The notes under the pieces: generated by a model
The model's database searches: none
Told to the model about the DNA's origin: nothing
Seen by the model: only the letters and a program-made list of their open reading frames with translations
Position numbers and translations under genes: made by a program
Shown here: in pieces, positions 1 through 5,827 of the stretch
How the letters are laid out: every line of letters begins with the position of its first letter
Position numbering within the stretch: position 1 is the first letter of the stretch
Origin: Gemmatimonadota bacterium
GTDB taxonomy: Bacteria; Gemmatimonadota; Gemmatimonadetes; Gemmatimonadales; Gemmatimonadaceae
DNA length: 7,898 nucleotides
Assembly: GCA_029884515.1 (NCBI GenBank)
Contig: JAOUHR010000074.1
Span: forward strand, 1-7,898
Direction of reading: 5' to 3'

Positions 1-1265
1 TGCCGACGCTGCCCCGCGACGGGGCCTCGCGCGTGGGGCCGCTGGTGGAGTCGGCGCTCGCCGTGGGGCGGCCGCTGGTGATCGTCACCGACGGGGCGAT
101 CGACGACCCGGAACGCCTCGACCGGTTGCCGCAGGGTTCGGCCGTCCGGCTCGTGCCCGCGGTGGCGCGTCCGGACGCCGCCCTGGCCGTGCTCGACGCC
201 CCCGGCGGGGCCCTCGGCGGCGACACGATCACCGCGCGCATCGTCGTTCGCGCGGGCGCGGCGGGATCCGTTGCCACCACGCTCACGGTGATGCTCGACA
301 CCCGCGCGGTGCTCACCGGCCCCCTGCCGGCGCTCGAACCGTTCGAGGAGCGCGAGGTGCGCGTGCCGATCCCGGTGCCCGCCACGGACGCCACCCGCCG
401 CATCCGCGCGACGCTCACGCCCGGCGATGCGGTCGCGGCGAACGACACGGCGAGCGCGCCGCTCGTCGTCTCCGGCGCGGCGGCGGCGACCTTCATCTCG
501 TCGTCGCCCGACGAGGACGCCCGCTTCGCGCTCGCCGTCCTGCGCGGCACGCGCCGCGGGCCCGTGCAGGGCTTCTGGCGCGTCACGCCGGGCGCCTGGC
601 GCGTGGACGGGTCGCTGCGCGCCACGACCGAGGCGGAGGTGCGGAAGGCGGCGGCTGCCACGCCGCTCCTCGTGCTCCACGGAGACACGGCGATCTTCGG
701 CGCGCCCCGCGCGCTCACCCGCGGCGCGCTGGTGCTCCTGGCGCCTCCTCCTGCGGGCGATGACTACTACCCCTCAGGCACCGGCGACTCGCCGATCGCC
801 GCCGCGTTGGCGGGCGTGCCGTGGGACTCGCTGCCACCCGTGGAGGTCGGCCTCTCCAGGCCCGGAGGTTTCGCCGCCATCCTCGCGCGCCGGGCGCGCC
901 GATTCGACGAGCGCGCGGTGGTGGTGCTCGAGGACGGCGCGCGCCGGGCCGCCGTCGTCCCCGCGACCGGGCTCTGGCGGTGGCGCCTGCGCGGCGGAAG
1001 GTCGGCGGAGGCCTTCGATGCGGTGTGGGGGAGTATATTCGACTGGGTCGGCGCCGAACCGAGCGCCGGTGCGCCGGGGGCGGCCCGCGCGGGACTCGCG
1101 CGCGAATGGGTGCCGCGGCGGCCGACCGTTGCCGCCGGCACCGTCGGGGACGGGGTGCCGCTCGACCGGGCGCCGCGCGCGCTGGGGGCCTGGTGGCTCG
1201 CCCTCGTCGCGATCGTCGCCCTCTGCGCGGAATGGCTCCTGCGGCGGCGGATCGGCTTGCGCTGA
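1..1265 (+). CDS. BatA-type membrane-anchored protein with VWA-like and C-terminal TM regions (5' partial)
   Basis: The reading frame is open from base 3 to the TGA at 1263-1265 and has no stop towards the left edge, so the gene starts upstream; about 420 residues are visible. The first visible residues, up to a VIVTDGAIDDPERL-like segment, resemble the end of a von Willebrand A-like fold (a beta strand followed by TDG). A beta-rich, Ig/CARDB-like stretch follows, then an alpha/beta region with strands such as TPLLVLHGDTAIF and GALVLLAPPP that resembles a glutamine-amidotransferase-like fold. A GLWRWRLRGG...FDAVWGSIFDWV block is typical of large BatA-domain proteins. The protein ends in one hydrophobic helix (LGAWWLALVAIVALCAEWLL) and a basic RRRIGLR tail, consistent with a membrane anchor. 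BatA relatives usually sit with MoxR ATPases and DUF58 proteins, which would lie upstream. The family is inferred from overall architecture; the diagnostic N-terminus and any metal-binding site are outside the window. Confidence 0.6.
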   Translation, partial: PTLPRDGASRVGPLVESALAVGRPLVIVTDGAIDDPERLDRLPQGSAVRLVPAVARPDAALAVLDAPGGALGGDTITARIVVRAGAAGSVATTLTVMLDTRAVLTGPLPALEPFEEREVRVPIPVPATDATRRIRATLTPGDAVAANDTASAPLVVSGAAAATFISSSPDEDARFALAVLRGTRRGPVQGFWRVTPGAWRVDGSLRATTEAEVRKAAAATPLLVLHGDTAIFGAPRALTRGALVLLAPPPAGDDYYPSGTGDSPIAAALAGVPWDSLPPVEVGLSRPGGFAAILARRARRFDERAVVVLEDGARRAAVVPATGLWRWRLRGGRSAEAFDAVWGSIFDWVGAEPSAGAPGAARAGLAREWVPRRPTVAAGTVGDGVPLDRAPRALGAWWLALVAIVALCAEWLLRRRIGLR

Positions 1266-1309
1266 CCCGGCCGGGGCCGCCGACCGTCCGTTCTCCTTCC
1301 ACCTCGTCG

Positions 1310-2242
1310 ATGGCCCTCCTCAAGAGACGCAAGGACGAAGCGCCGCGCCGCTCGCTCTGGCAGCGCATCAAGGACGTCGCGCTCGCGGACGTCACGGTGC
1401 TCGCGCGCGGCGGCGTGGACACGGGCTCCCTCGAGTCACTCGAGCAGCTCCTGCTCGAGGCCGACTTCGGCGTGCCCGTGACCGTGCGCCTCGTGGATGC
1501 CGTGCGGCAGCTCGCCGCGCGCGGTGCGGTGCGGACCCCCGAGCAGTTCCAGGGCGCCTTGCGCGACGGCATCGTCGCGGCGCTGCGCACCGGGAACGCC
1601 GACCCGGCCTTCCACCTCGCCCCGTCCGCCCCGACGGTCGTGCTCGTGCTGGGCGTGAACGGTGCCGGGAAGACCACCTTCATCGGCAAGCTCTCCGCGC
1701 GACTCGGGCGGGAAGGGAAGTCGGTGCTCGTCGGTGCGGGCGACACCTTCCGCGCCGGCGCGATCGACCAGCTGCGCCTCTGGGCCGAGCGGACGGGCGC
1801 GGCCTTCGTCGGCGGGGCGCCGGGCGGCGATCCCGGGGCCGTGGCGTGGCAGGCGATCGACGCGGGCGTCGCGCGCGGCGTGGATGTCATCGTGATCGAC
1901 ACCGCGGGACGCCTGCACACGAGCGACGCCCTGATGGACGAGCTGCGCAAGGTGCAGCGGGTGGTGGAGAAGCGGCTCCCGGGCGCGCCGCACGAGGTGC
2001 TCCTCGTGCTTGACGGCACGGTGGGGCAGAATGCCGTCGCGCAGGCGCGCACGTTCGCCGCCGCGGTCCCCGTCACGGGCGTCGTGGTCACGAAGCTCGA
2101 CGGCACGGCTCGCGGGGGCGTGGTGCTCGCGGTGCACGAGGCGATCGACGTGCCGGTCAAGTTCATCGGCACGGGCGAGCAGGCGGGAGACCTCGCGCCC
2201 TTCGACGCCGACACCTTCGTCCGCGAGCTCCTCGACGCGTGA
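1310..2242 (+). CDS. ftsY: Signal recognition particle receptor FtsY
   Basis: FtsY is the membrane-associated SRP receptor GTPase that docks Ffh-ribosome complexes at the inner membrane for co-translational insertion. The 310-residue protein has the NG-domain layout. An N-domain helical bundle spans about 20-95. The P-loop GVNGAGKT is at 115-122, DTFRAGA at 145-151, DTAGR at 197-201, DGTVGQ at 235-240, TKLDG at 261-265 and GTGE at 287-290, with the closing DLAPFD at 294-299. It is a short form without the acidic A-domain of E. coli FtsY. The N-terminus is instead basic (LLKRRKDE, then RRSLWQRIK), compatible with a membrane-targeting amphipathic helix. I chose the ATG at 1310 because homology starts there and no ATG or GTG lies in frame between it and the end of the upstream gene; no clear Shine-Dalgarno precedes it. 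It follows the BatA-type gene by 44 nt and overlaps recG, so it is probably mid-operon. All catalytic motifs are intact. Confidence 0.97.
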   Translation: MALLKRRKDEAPRRSLWQRIKDVALADVTVLARGGVDTGSLESLEQLLLEADFGVPVTVRLVDAVRQLAARGAVRTPEQFQGALRDGIVAALRTGNADPAFHLAPSAPTVVLVLGVNGAGKTTFIGKLSARLGREGKSVLVGAGDTFRAGAIDQLRLWAERTGAAFVGGAPGGDPGAVAWQAIDAGVARGVDVIVIDTAGRLHTSDALMDELRKVQRVVEKRLPGAPHEVLLVLDGTVGQNAVAQARTFAAAVPVTGVVVTKLDGTARGGVVLAVHEAIDVPVKFIGTGEQAGDLAPFDADTFVRELLDA

Positions 2243-4332
2243 CCGCCGCCGGCGGGCCGCGCCGCACGCTCGAGACACCGGTGCACTTCCTCGCCGGCGT
2301 CGGCCCCCGGCGCGCCGAGCTGCTCAAGCGGCTCAACATCTTCACGGCGCGGGACCTCCTCTTCCACATCCCGCATCGCTACGAGGATGCGAGCACCGTC
2401 ACCTCCATCGCGAAGCTCCGCGTCGGGGACGACGCGACGGTGATCGGCACGGTGATCTCGAAGGGGATCCTGCCCACGCGGAAGGGGCTGCGCGTCTTCC
2501 AGGCGGTGGTGCAGGACGCCTCGGGACTCATCGAGGCGGGATGGCCGGGCCAGCCCTGGCTCGACCGGCAGATCCAGAAGGGGGACGTGCTCCTCCTGAG
2601 CGGTCCCGTGCGCTTCTTCCACGGCCGCCAGCTCTCGCCGCGCGAGTTCGTGAACCTCGGCGCCGACGCCGACGGCACGATGGGTGGCCGCGTGCTCTCG
2701 GTCTATCCCGCCACCGAGGGGCTCTCGTTCAAGCTGATCCGCGGCCTCATCGACCGGCACCTGGACGCGCTCCTGCCCCTCGTCACGGAATACCTGCCGG
2801 CGCACCTGCTCGCCGAGGCGGGGGTCCCCGCGCTGCCCGAGGCGCTGCGCGCGGTGCACCGGCCCACGTCGGTGGCCGAGGCGCTCGCGGGCCGGGCGCG
2901 ACTGGCGTACGAGGAACTGCTCTTCGTGCACCTCCTGCAGCGGCGCGCACGCGCGATCGCGCGCGAGGCCCGCGACGGGATCCGGTTCGTGCGGAAGAAG
3001 ACGCTCACCACCCAACTGCGGAAGGCGCTCCCGTTCGCGCTCACGGGGGCGCAGGTGCGCGCCGTGAAGGAGATCGTCGCCGACATGGGCACGCCCACGC
3101 GGATGCACCGGCTCCTGCAGGGCGACGTGGGGAGCGGCAAGACCGTCGTGGCGCTCTTCGCGGCGCTCCTCGCGCTCGAGAACGGATACCAGGTCGCCTT
3201 CATGGCGCCCACCGAACTCCTCGCCGAGCAGCACGTGCGCACCATCGATCACCTGTTGGCACCGCTCGGCATCATCCCCGTGCTCGTCACGGGCTCGCGC
3301 ACCGTCAAGGAGCGCCGCCTCGCCGCCACACGGCTCGAGAGTGGCGAGCCCGTGATCGCCGTGGGCACGCATGCGCTGGTGCAGGAGGGGACCAGGTTCG
3401 CCCGGCTCGGCCTCGCGATCATCGACGAGCAGCACCGGTTCGGCGTGGACCAGCGCCGGATCCTCGGCGAGCGGGGCAGCGGGGCGGAGAAGCCCGACGT
3501 CCTGCTGATGTCCGCCACGCCGATCCCGCGTTCGCTCGCGCTCACCTTGTACGGGGACCTGGACGTGAGCATCCTCGACGAGCGGCCGCCGGGCCGGAAG
3601 CCGATCACCACGGCGCTGCGTCCGGAGCATGGACGCACCCGCGTGCTCGACTTCGTCGCGCGCCAGCTCGACGCCGGCCGCCAGGCGTACATCGTCTATC
3701 CGCTCATCGAGGATTCGGAGAAGGTCACGCTCAAGGCCGCGAAGACGGCGTTCGAGGAGCTCACGGCCGGCGCGCTCAAGGGCCGTCGCGTGGCGCTCCT
3801 CCACGGCAAGCTCCCGGCGGAGGAGAAGGACGGGATCATGCGCCGCTTCCGCGACGGCGCGCTCGACGCGCTCGTCTCCACGACCGTGATCGAGGTGGGG
3901 ATCGACGTGCCCAACGCCACGGTGATGCTGATCGAGCACCCCGAGCGGTTCGGCCTGTCACAGCTGCACCAGCTGCGCGGCCGCGTGGGGCGCGGCGCCG
4001 AGGAGTCGTACTGCATCCTGCTCGGCGACGTGAGCCCGGAGGCGGCCGAGCGGCTGCAGCACTTCCTCGACACGGAGGACGGCTTCGCGATCGCGCGCGC
4101 CGACCTCGAACTGCGCGGGATGGGCGACCTCTTCGGCGAGCGCCAGAGCGGGGTGCCCACGTTCAAGGTGGCGGACCCGCTGCGGGACGAGGAGCTGAGC
4201 GAGGTCGCGCGCGCGGGCGCCGAGCGCCTGCTCGCCGAGGATCCGACGCTCTCCCGGCCCGCGCACCAGGCGATGCAGCAGGTGCTGCGGCGGCAGTACG
4301 GCCGTGCGCTGGAACTGTTCCGGGTGGGCTGA
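2239..4332 (+). CDS. recG: ATP-dependent DNA helicase RecG
   Basis: RecG is a superfamily 2 helicase that remodels stalled replication forks and branched recombination intermediates (fork reversal, Holliday and D-loop processing). The 697-residue protein matches the usual length (about 690). The N-terminal wedge/OB region includes LAGVGPRRAELL (18-29), IPHRYED (44-50) and SVYPATEGL (154-162). Helicase domain 1 carries LTGAQ (268-272), Walker A GDVGSGKT (295-302), the DEQH box (396-399) and SATPIPR (425-431). Helicase domain 2 carries TTVIEVGIDVPNA (548-560) and QLRGRVGRG (578-586). The translocation (TRG) motif is ADLELRGMGDLFGERQSG (621-638), with Met where Pro is usual in RGPG. The start is a GTG that overlaps the ftsY stop as GTGA, so translation is probably coupled to ftsY. 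All helicase motifs look intact, so it should be active. It ends 69 nt before the convergent YidB-family gene. Confidence 0.97.
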   Translation: MTAAGGPRRTLETPVHFLAGVGPRRAELLKRLNIFTARDLLFHIPHRYEDASTVTSIAKLRVGDDATVIGTVISKGILPTRKGLRVFQAVVQDASGLIEAGWPGQPWLDRQIQKGDVLLLSGPVRFFHGRQLSPREFVNLGADADGTMGGRVLSVYPATEGLSFKLIRGLIDRHLDALLPLVTEYLPAHLLAEAGVPALPEALRAVHRPTSVAEALAGRARLAYEELLFVHLLQRRARAIAREARDGIRFVRKKTLTTQLRKALPFALTGAQVRAVKEIVADMGTPTRMHRLLQGDVGSGKTVVALFAALLALENGYQVAFMAPTELLAEQHVRTIDHLLAPLGIIPVLVTGSRTVKERRLAATRLESGEPVIAVGTHALVQEGTRFARLGLAIIDEQHRFGVDQRRILGERGSGAEKPDVLLMSATPIPRSLALTLYGDLDVSILDERPPGRKPITTALRPEHGRTRVLDFVARQLDAGRQAYIVYPLIEDSEKVTLKAAKTAFEELTAGALKGRRVALLHGKLPAEEKDGIMRRFRDGALDALVSTTVIEVGIDVPNATVMLIEHPERFGLSQLHQLRGRVGRGAEESYCILLGDVSPEAAERLQHFLDTEDGFAIARADLELRGMGDLFGERQSGVPTFKVADPLRDEELSEVARAGAERLLAEDPTLSRPAHQAMQQVLRRQYGRALELFRVG

Positions 4333-4363
4333 CGGGGCCGCTCGCCGGGAGGTCGGAACCGGC

Positions 4364-4400
4364 GCGGCGGTGTCGCCGCCACGCCGGCCGTCGGCCCGGC
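4364..4400. terminator. Two GC-rich hairpins between convergent recG and YidB-family genes
   Basis: The 69-nt convergent gap contains two adjacent inverted repeats. The first is GCGGCG/CGCCGC (4364-4369 with 4374-4379, loop GTGT). The second is GCCGGCC/GG(C)CCGGC (4383-4389 with 4393-4400, one bulged C). Neither is followed by a T-run on either strand, so a classical intrinsic terminator is not shown. Position between converging genes makes a bidirectional termination or transcript-end role plausible, but short GC stems arise easily by chance at this base composition. Confidence 0.3.
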
Positions 4401-4401
4401 G

Positions 4402-4875
4402 CTACTTCCCGAGCTGGCCCTTCAGCATCGCGAGTCCCTGCGAGAGCATGTCGCTGCTTCCCGCGTCGATCGCGCCCTTCGGCGTCAGCTTGTTGACCAA
4501 CTCCGGCAGCATCGTCGCGATCGAGGCGCTCGCCTGCGGCGCCGCGACGCCCATCTGCTTGGCCACATTCCCGATGGCCGCGTCGCCGAAGACCTTCTGG
4601 ATCTGCGCGGGCGAGACGGGCAGGTTGGCCCCGGTGCCCACCCACGAGCTGACGATGTTCGCGAGACCCGCGGACTTGAACTTCTCGAGGATGCCGCCCA
4701 GTCCGCCCTGACCTTGGATGAGCGCCATCACGGCGGCGAGTGCCGCAGTGCCGCCGGCCTGGCCTCCGAGCGAGCTGAGCATGCCGCCGAGGCCACCCGG
4801 CAGCCCGCCCAGGTCCGCCTTCCCGCCGGCCATCTTCTCGGCCGCCTTCCCAAGTACTCCGTCGAACAGTCCCAT
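4402..4875 (-). CDS. YidB family protein (DUF937-like)
   Basis: This encodes 157 residues and resembles E. coli YidB, whose biochemical role is not established. It begins MGLFDGVLGK, as YidB does. It then has a conserved core ALIQGQGGLGGILEKF (51-66), AGLANIVSSWVGTGAN (69-84), VSPAQIQKVFG (87-97), LPELVNKLTPKG (123-134) and a tail ending MLKGQLGK. Between the N-terminal motif and the core lies a Gly-rich segment (about 17-42), which makes it longer than E. coli YidB (about 130 residues). There is no signal peptide or convincing transmembrane helix, so it is probably cytoplasmic. The frame extends upstream to 5040, but I chose the ATG at 4875: a GGGAG Shine-Dalgarno (complement of 4881-4885) sits 5 nt before it and the family N-terminus begins there. 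It is a monocistronic gene, convergent with recG and divergent from the barrel gene. The family call is firm; the function is unknown. Confidence 0.88.
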   Translation of the reverse strand: MGLFDGVLGKAAEKMAGGKADLGGLPGGLGGMLSSLGGQAGGTAALAAVMALIQGQGGLGGILEKFKSAGLANIVSSWVGTGANLPVSPAQIQKVFGDAAIGNVAKQMGVAAPQASASIATMLPELVNKLTPKGAIDAGSSDMLSQGLAMLKGQLGK

Positions 4876-4880
4876 GTCGT

Positions 4881-4885
4881 CTCCC
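4881..4885 (-). promoter_or_regulatory. Shine-Dalgarno of the YidB-family gene
   Basis: On the minus strand this reads GGGAG, followed by 5 nt (ACGAC) and then the ATG at 4875. It decides the start in favour of 4875 over the longer open frame reaching 5040. Confidence 0.7.
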
Positions 4886-4896
4886 AGCACGAGTGT

Positions 4897-4912
4897 TCGG
4901 ACCGTGGTCCGA
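4897..4912. promoter_or_regulatory. 16-bp inverted repeat, candidate operator
   Basis: TCGGACC-GT-GGTCCGA is a 7+2+7 perfect inverted repeat lying 22 bp upstream of the YidB-family start in the divergent spacer. Its right part overlaps a CGTGGTCC unit (4903-4910) that recurs at 4936-4943, 33 bp away. Symmetry and position fit a dimeric regulator site, or a hairpin in the 5' leader of the minus-strand transcript. No recognisable -35/-10 pair was found around it, so which gene it would control is unknown. Confidence 0.35.
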
Positions 4913-4935
4913 GGGATCGTTGCGTCCGCGATGGG

Positions 4936-4946
4936 CGTGGTCCACG
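4936..4946. repeat. CGTGG-T-CCACG inverted repeat in divergent spacer
   Basis: This is a perfect 5+1+5 inverted repeat. It shares the CGTGGTCC octamer with the 4897-4912 palindrome, and its arms CGTGG/CCACG recur inside the larger inverted repeat at 5016-5032. The sharing of half-sites across the spacer is what makes it notable; alone it would be unremarkable. Confidence 0.25.
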
Positions 4947-5015
4947 ACCCCTGCACGGAACCTATGAGGGGAACCGACCGCGGCGAAATGGGGCGAGCGT
5001 CACATCGTGTCACGG

Positions 5016-5032
5016 CGCGTGGCATCCACGCG
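5016..5032. promoter_or_regulatory. 17-bp inverted repeat (CGCGTGG-CAT-CCACGCG) before the barrel gene
   Basis: This is a perfect 7+3+7 inverted repeat that ends 34 bp before the ATG at 5067. As DNA it could be an operator; as RNA it would form a strong hairpin in the leader of the barrel gene, upstream of its Shine-Dalgarno at 5053-5060. A GTCAC direct repeat with 10-bp period (starting at 4999 and 5009) lies just upstream. Function is inference. Confidence 0.35.
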
Positions 5033-5052
5033 AGACGCACACCACGTTGCCC

Positions 5053-5060
5053 GGGGAGGT
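5053..5060 (+). promoter_or_regulatory. Shine-Dalgarno of the first barrel gene
   Basis: GGGGAGGT precedes the ATG at 5067 by 6 nt. This supports that start over the earlier in-frame GTG at 5007. A second in-frame ATG at 5082, itself preceded by GGAG, cannot be excluded and would shorten the protein by five residues. Confidence 0.65.
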
Positions 5061-5066
5061 GTGTCG

Positions 5067-5684
5067 ATGCCCGGAGTCATCATGCGTCGGACGAACGCCG
5101 GCCGGACGCTGTACCCGTGGATCGTGGGACTCGCCTGGGCGCTGGCCGCTCTCGCGGCGGCCCCGGCCCTCGCGGCGCAGGACGGCGGGGGGGCTGCGGC
5201 GGAGCCGCCCTCGGTCTGGTACGAGTTCACGGTGGGCGGTGCGAGCGCCCGTCTCACCTGCCGCCTGTGCCAGCCCGCGTGGAACCTGGGTCCCGTGGTC
5301 ACCGCCGCGGTCGGCGGCTACGCCGGCCAGCGCCTGCGACTCGGCGTTGAGGTGAGCCGCTGGACGTACCTGGATCCCGGCGCGCGTGAGACGCTCACCG
5401 GCATCGGCCTGGTGATGCATCTGCAGCCGAACCCCGGGCGAGGCCTCTACCTGACCGGGGGGCTCGGCTGGTCCGGGTATCGTGCCGGGGACTTCTCATA
5501 TGATGCCCCGCGCCTCACGCTCGGCGCGGGCTGGGACGTGCCGGCGTTCGGGAGGTGGGTGGTGGGCAACGTGGTCGCGCTCGACGCCTCGGCGTTCGCG
5601 CCACTCAGGAACGGCGATGTGACGGTGGTGCCGCAGGCGGGACATGGGGCGGTGCGATTCGCGGTGCAGATGCGACGACGGTAG
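5067..5684 (+). CDS. Predicted small outer-membrane beta-barrel protein with CxxC
   Basis: This encodes 205 residues from the ATG at 5067. A Sec-type signal peptide is clear: a basic start (MRRTNAGR at 6-13), a hydrophobic core (about 18-33, IVGLAWALAALAAAPA), and cleavage near ALA/AQ (35-38). The mature part begins with an acidic/Gly-rich linker. It then shows alternating beta-strand-like segments such as LRLGVEVSRWTYL, TGIGLVMHLQP, GLYLTGGLGWSGY, PRLTLGAGWDV and GAVRFAVQM, as in 8-stranded outer-membrane barrels. A CRLC motif (65-68) sits at the start of the barrel region and holds the only two cysteines. The C-terminus has a basic RRR tail after the last strand instead of a terminal aromatic residue. 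No specific family or ligand is recognised. It is probably its own transcription unit, followed by a terminator-like hairpin. Confidence 0.7.
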   Translation: MPGVIMRRTNAGRTLYPWIVGLAWALAALAAAPALAAQDGGGAAAEPPSVWYEFTVGGASARLTCRLCQPAWNLGPVVTAAVGGYAGQRLRLGVEVSRWTYLDPGARETLTGIGLVMHLQPNPGRGLYLTGGLGWSGYRAGDFSYDAPRLTLGAGWDVPAFGRWVVGNVVALDASAFAPLRNGDVTVVPQAGHGAVRFAVQMRRR

Positions 5685-5689
5685 CACAC

Positions 5690-5722
5690 GCGCGCCGGGC
5701 TTCCGAGCGAAGGCCGGCACGC
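5690..5722 (+). terminator. Terminator-like hairpin after the first barrel gene
   Basis: A long stem begins 6 nt after the TAG stop. Positions 5690-5703 pair with 5709-5722 around loop CGAGC. Twelve of 14 positions are complementary; the mismatches are C5693/A5719 and G5699/G5713. It is not followed by a T-run, so efficient intrinsic termination is uncertain. Its size and position are nevertheless the best transcript-end signal in the window. Confidence 0.5.
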
Positions 5723-5797
5723 AGCGGGAGTAGTTGAGAGAAGAGCGAAAGACACGGAGCGTGTCAGGCCCACTGCGGGTCACCGGCTCCCGAATCA
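5723..5797 (+). promoter_or_regulatory. Probable promoter/leader region of the lipoprotein gene
   Basis: The spacer between the hairpin at 5690-5722 and the lipoprotein gene contains the least GC-rich stretch seen here (about 5728-5756, purine-rich). It has a TTGAGA hexamer at 5734-5739 as a possible -35-like element. No acceptable -10 partner lies at 16-18 bp spacing (GAGCGT is a poor match). A GACAC-GGAGC-GTGTC inverted repeat (5751-5765) follows and could be an operator or leader hairpin. A promoter is expected here because of the preceding terminator-like structure, but the elements themselves are weak. Confidence 0.25.
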
Positions 5798-5813
5798 GTC
5801 ACGGCGACGTGAC
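5798..5813 (+). promoter_or_regulatory. GNRA-tetraloop hairpin abutting the Shine-Dalgarno
   Basis: GTCACG-GCGA-CGTGAC forms a perfect 6-bp stem closed by a GCGA tetraloop (GNRA class). Its last base is directly adjacent to the GGAGGAGG ribosome-binding site at 5814-5821. Such a structure could influence ribosome access or transcript stability, or reflect a DNA-level palindrome. Only the structure is seen; the role is inferred. Confidence 0.4.
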
Positions 5814-5821
5814 GGAGGAGG
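5814..5821 (+). promoter_or_regulatory. Strong Shine-Dalgarno of the lipoprotein gene
   Basis: GGAGGAGG lies 6 nt before the ATG at 5828. It contains two overlapping GGAGG registers and is the strongest ribosome-binding site in the window, which fixes the start of the lipoprotein gene. Confidence 0.75.
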
Positions 5822-5827
5822 TCCGGC

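Noticed and set aside
33..35. GTG as a true start of the first gene
   Set aside because: The frame continues open to base 3 with a sensible sequence (PTLPRDGASR), and the visible part lacks the N-terminal domain of the family, so the gene is truncated by the window edge.
1266..1275. CCCGGCCGGG palindrome right after the first gene
   Set aside because: A 10-bp GC palindrome is expected by chance at this composition, and there is no room for a loop or a T-run to make a terminator.
821..1309. N-terminal extension of the ftsY frame
   Set aside because: The frame is open upstream but overlaps the BatA-type gene, encodes Arg/Gly-rich nonsense, and FtsY homology starts at the ATG at 1310.
1429..1458. 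Repeated CTCGAG and CTGCTCGAG-like units
   Set aside because: They lie inside the FtsY N-domain and encode a Leu/Glu-rich helix (SLESLEQLLLEAD); codon bias explains the repetition.
427..2013. Plus-strand open frame of 528 codons over the BatA-type gene and ftsY
   Set aside because: Arg/Ser/Pro-rich shadow frame overlapping two well-supported genes.
2011..2031. FtsY motif DGTVGQ instead of the textbook DATTGQ
   Set aside because: Gly at this position also occurs in FtsY from other phyla as I recall them (for example DGSTGQ forms), and the flanking residues are normal, so it is ordinary variation.
715..3939. Very long minus-strand open frame (1074 codons)
   Set aside because: It lies antisense to the BatA-type, ftsY and recG genes, all with clear homology. 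Its translation is low-complexity, rich in Arg, His, Asp and Glu, as expected from the opposite strand of GC-rich coding DNA.
2010..4496. Long plus-strand open frame (828 codons) overlapping recG
   Set aside because: Out of frame with recG and the end of ftsY; the product is Arg/Ala/Pro-rich with no recognisable motif, a composition shadow.
5007..5066. Earlier GTG start for the first barrel gene
   Set aside because: It would put about 20 residues with no signal-peptide character in front of the basic/hydrophobic leader; the ATG at 5067 has a strong Shine-Dalgarno at proper spacing.
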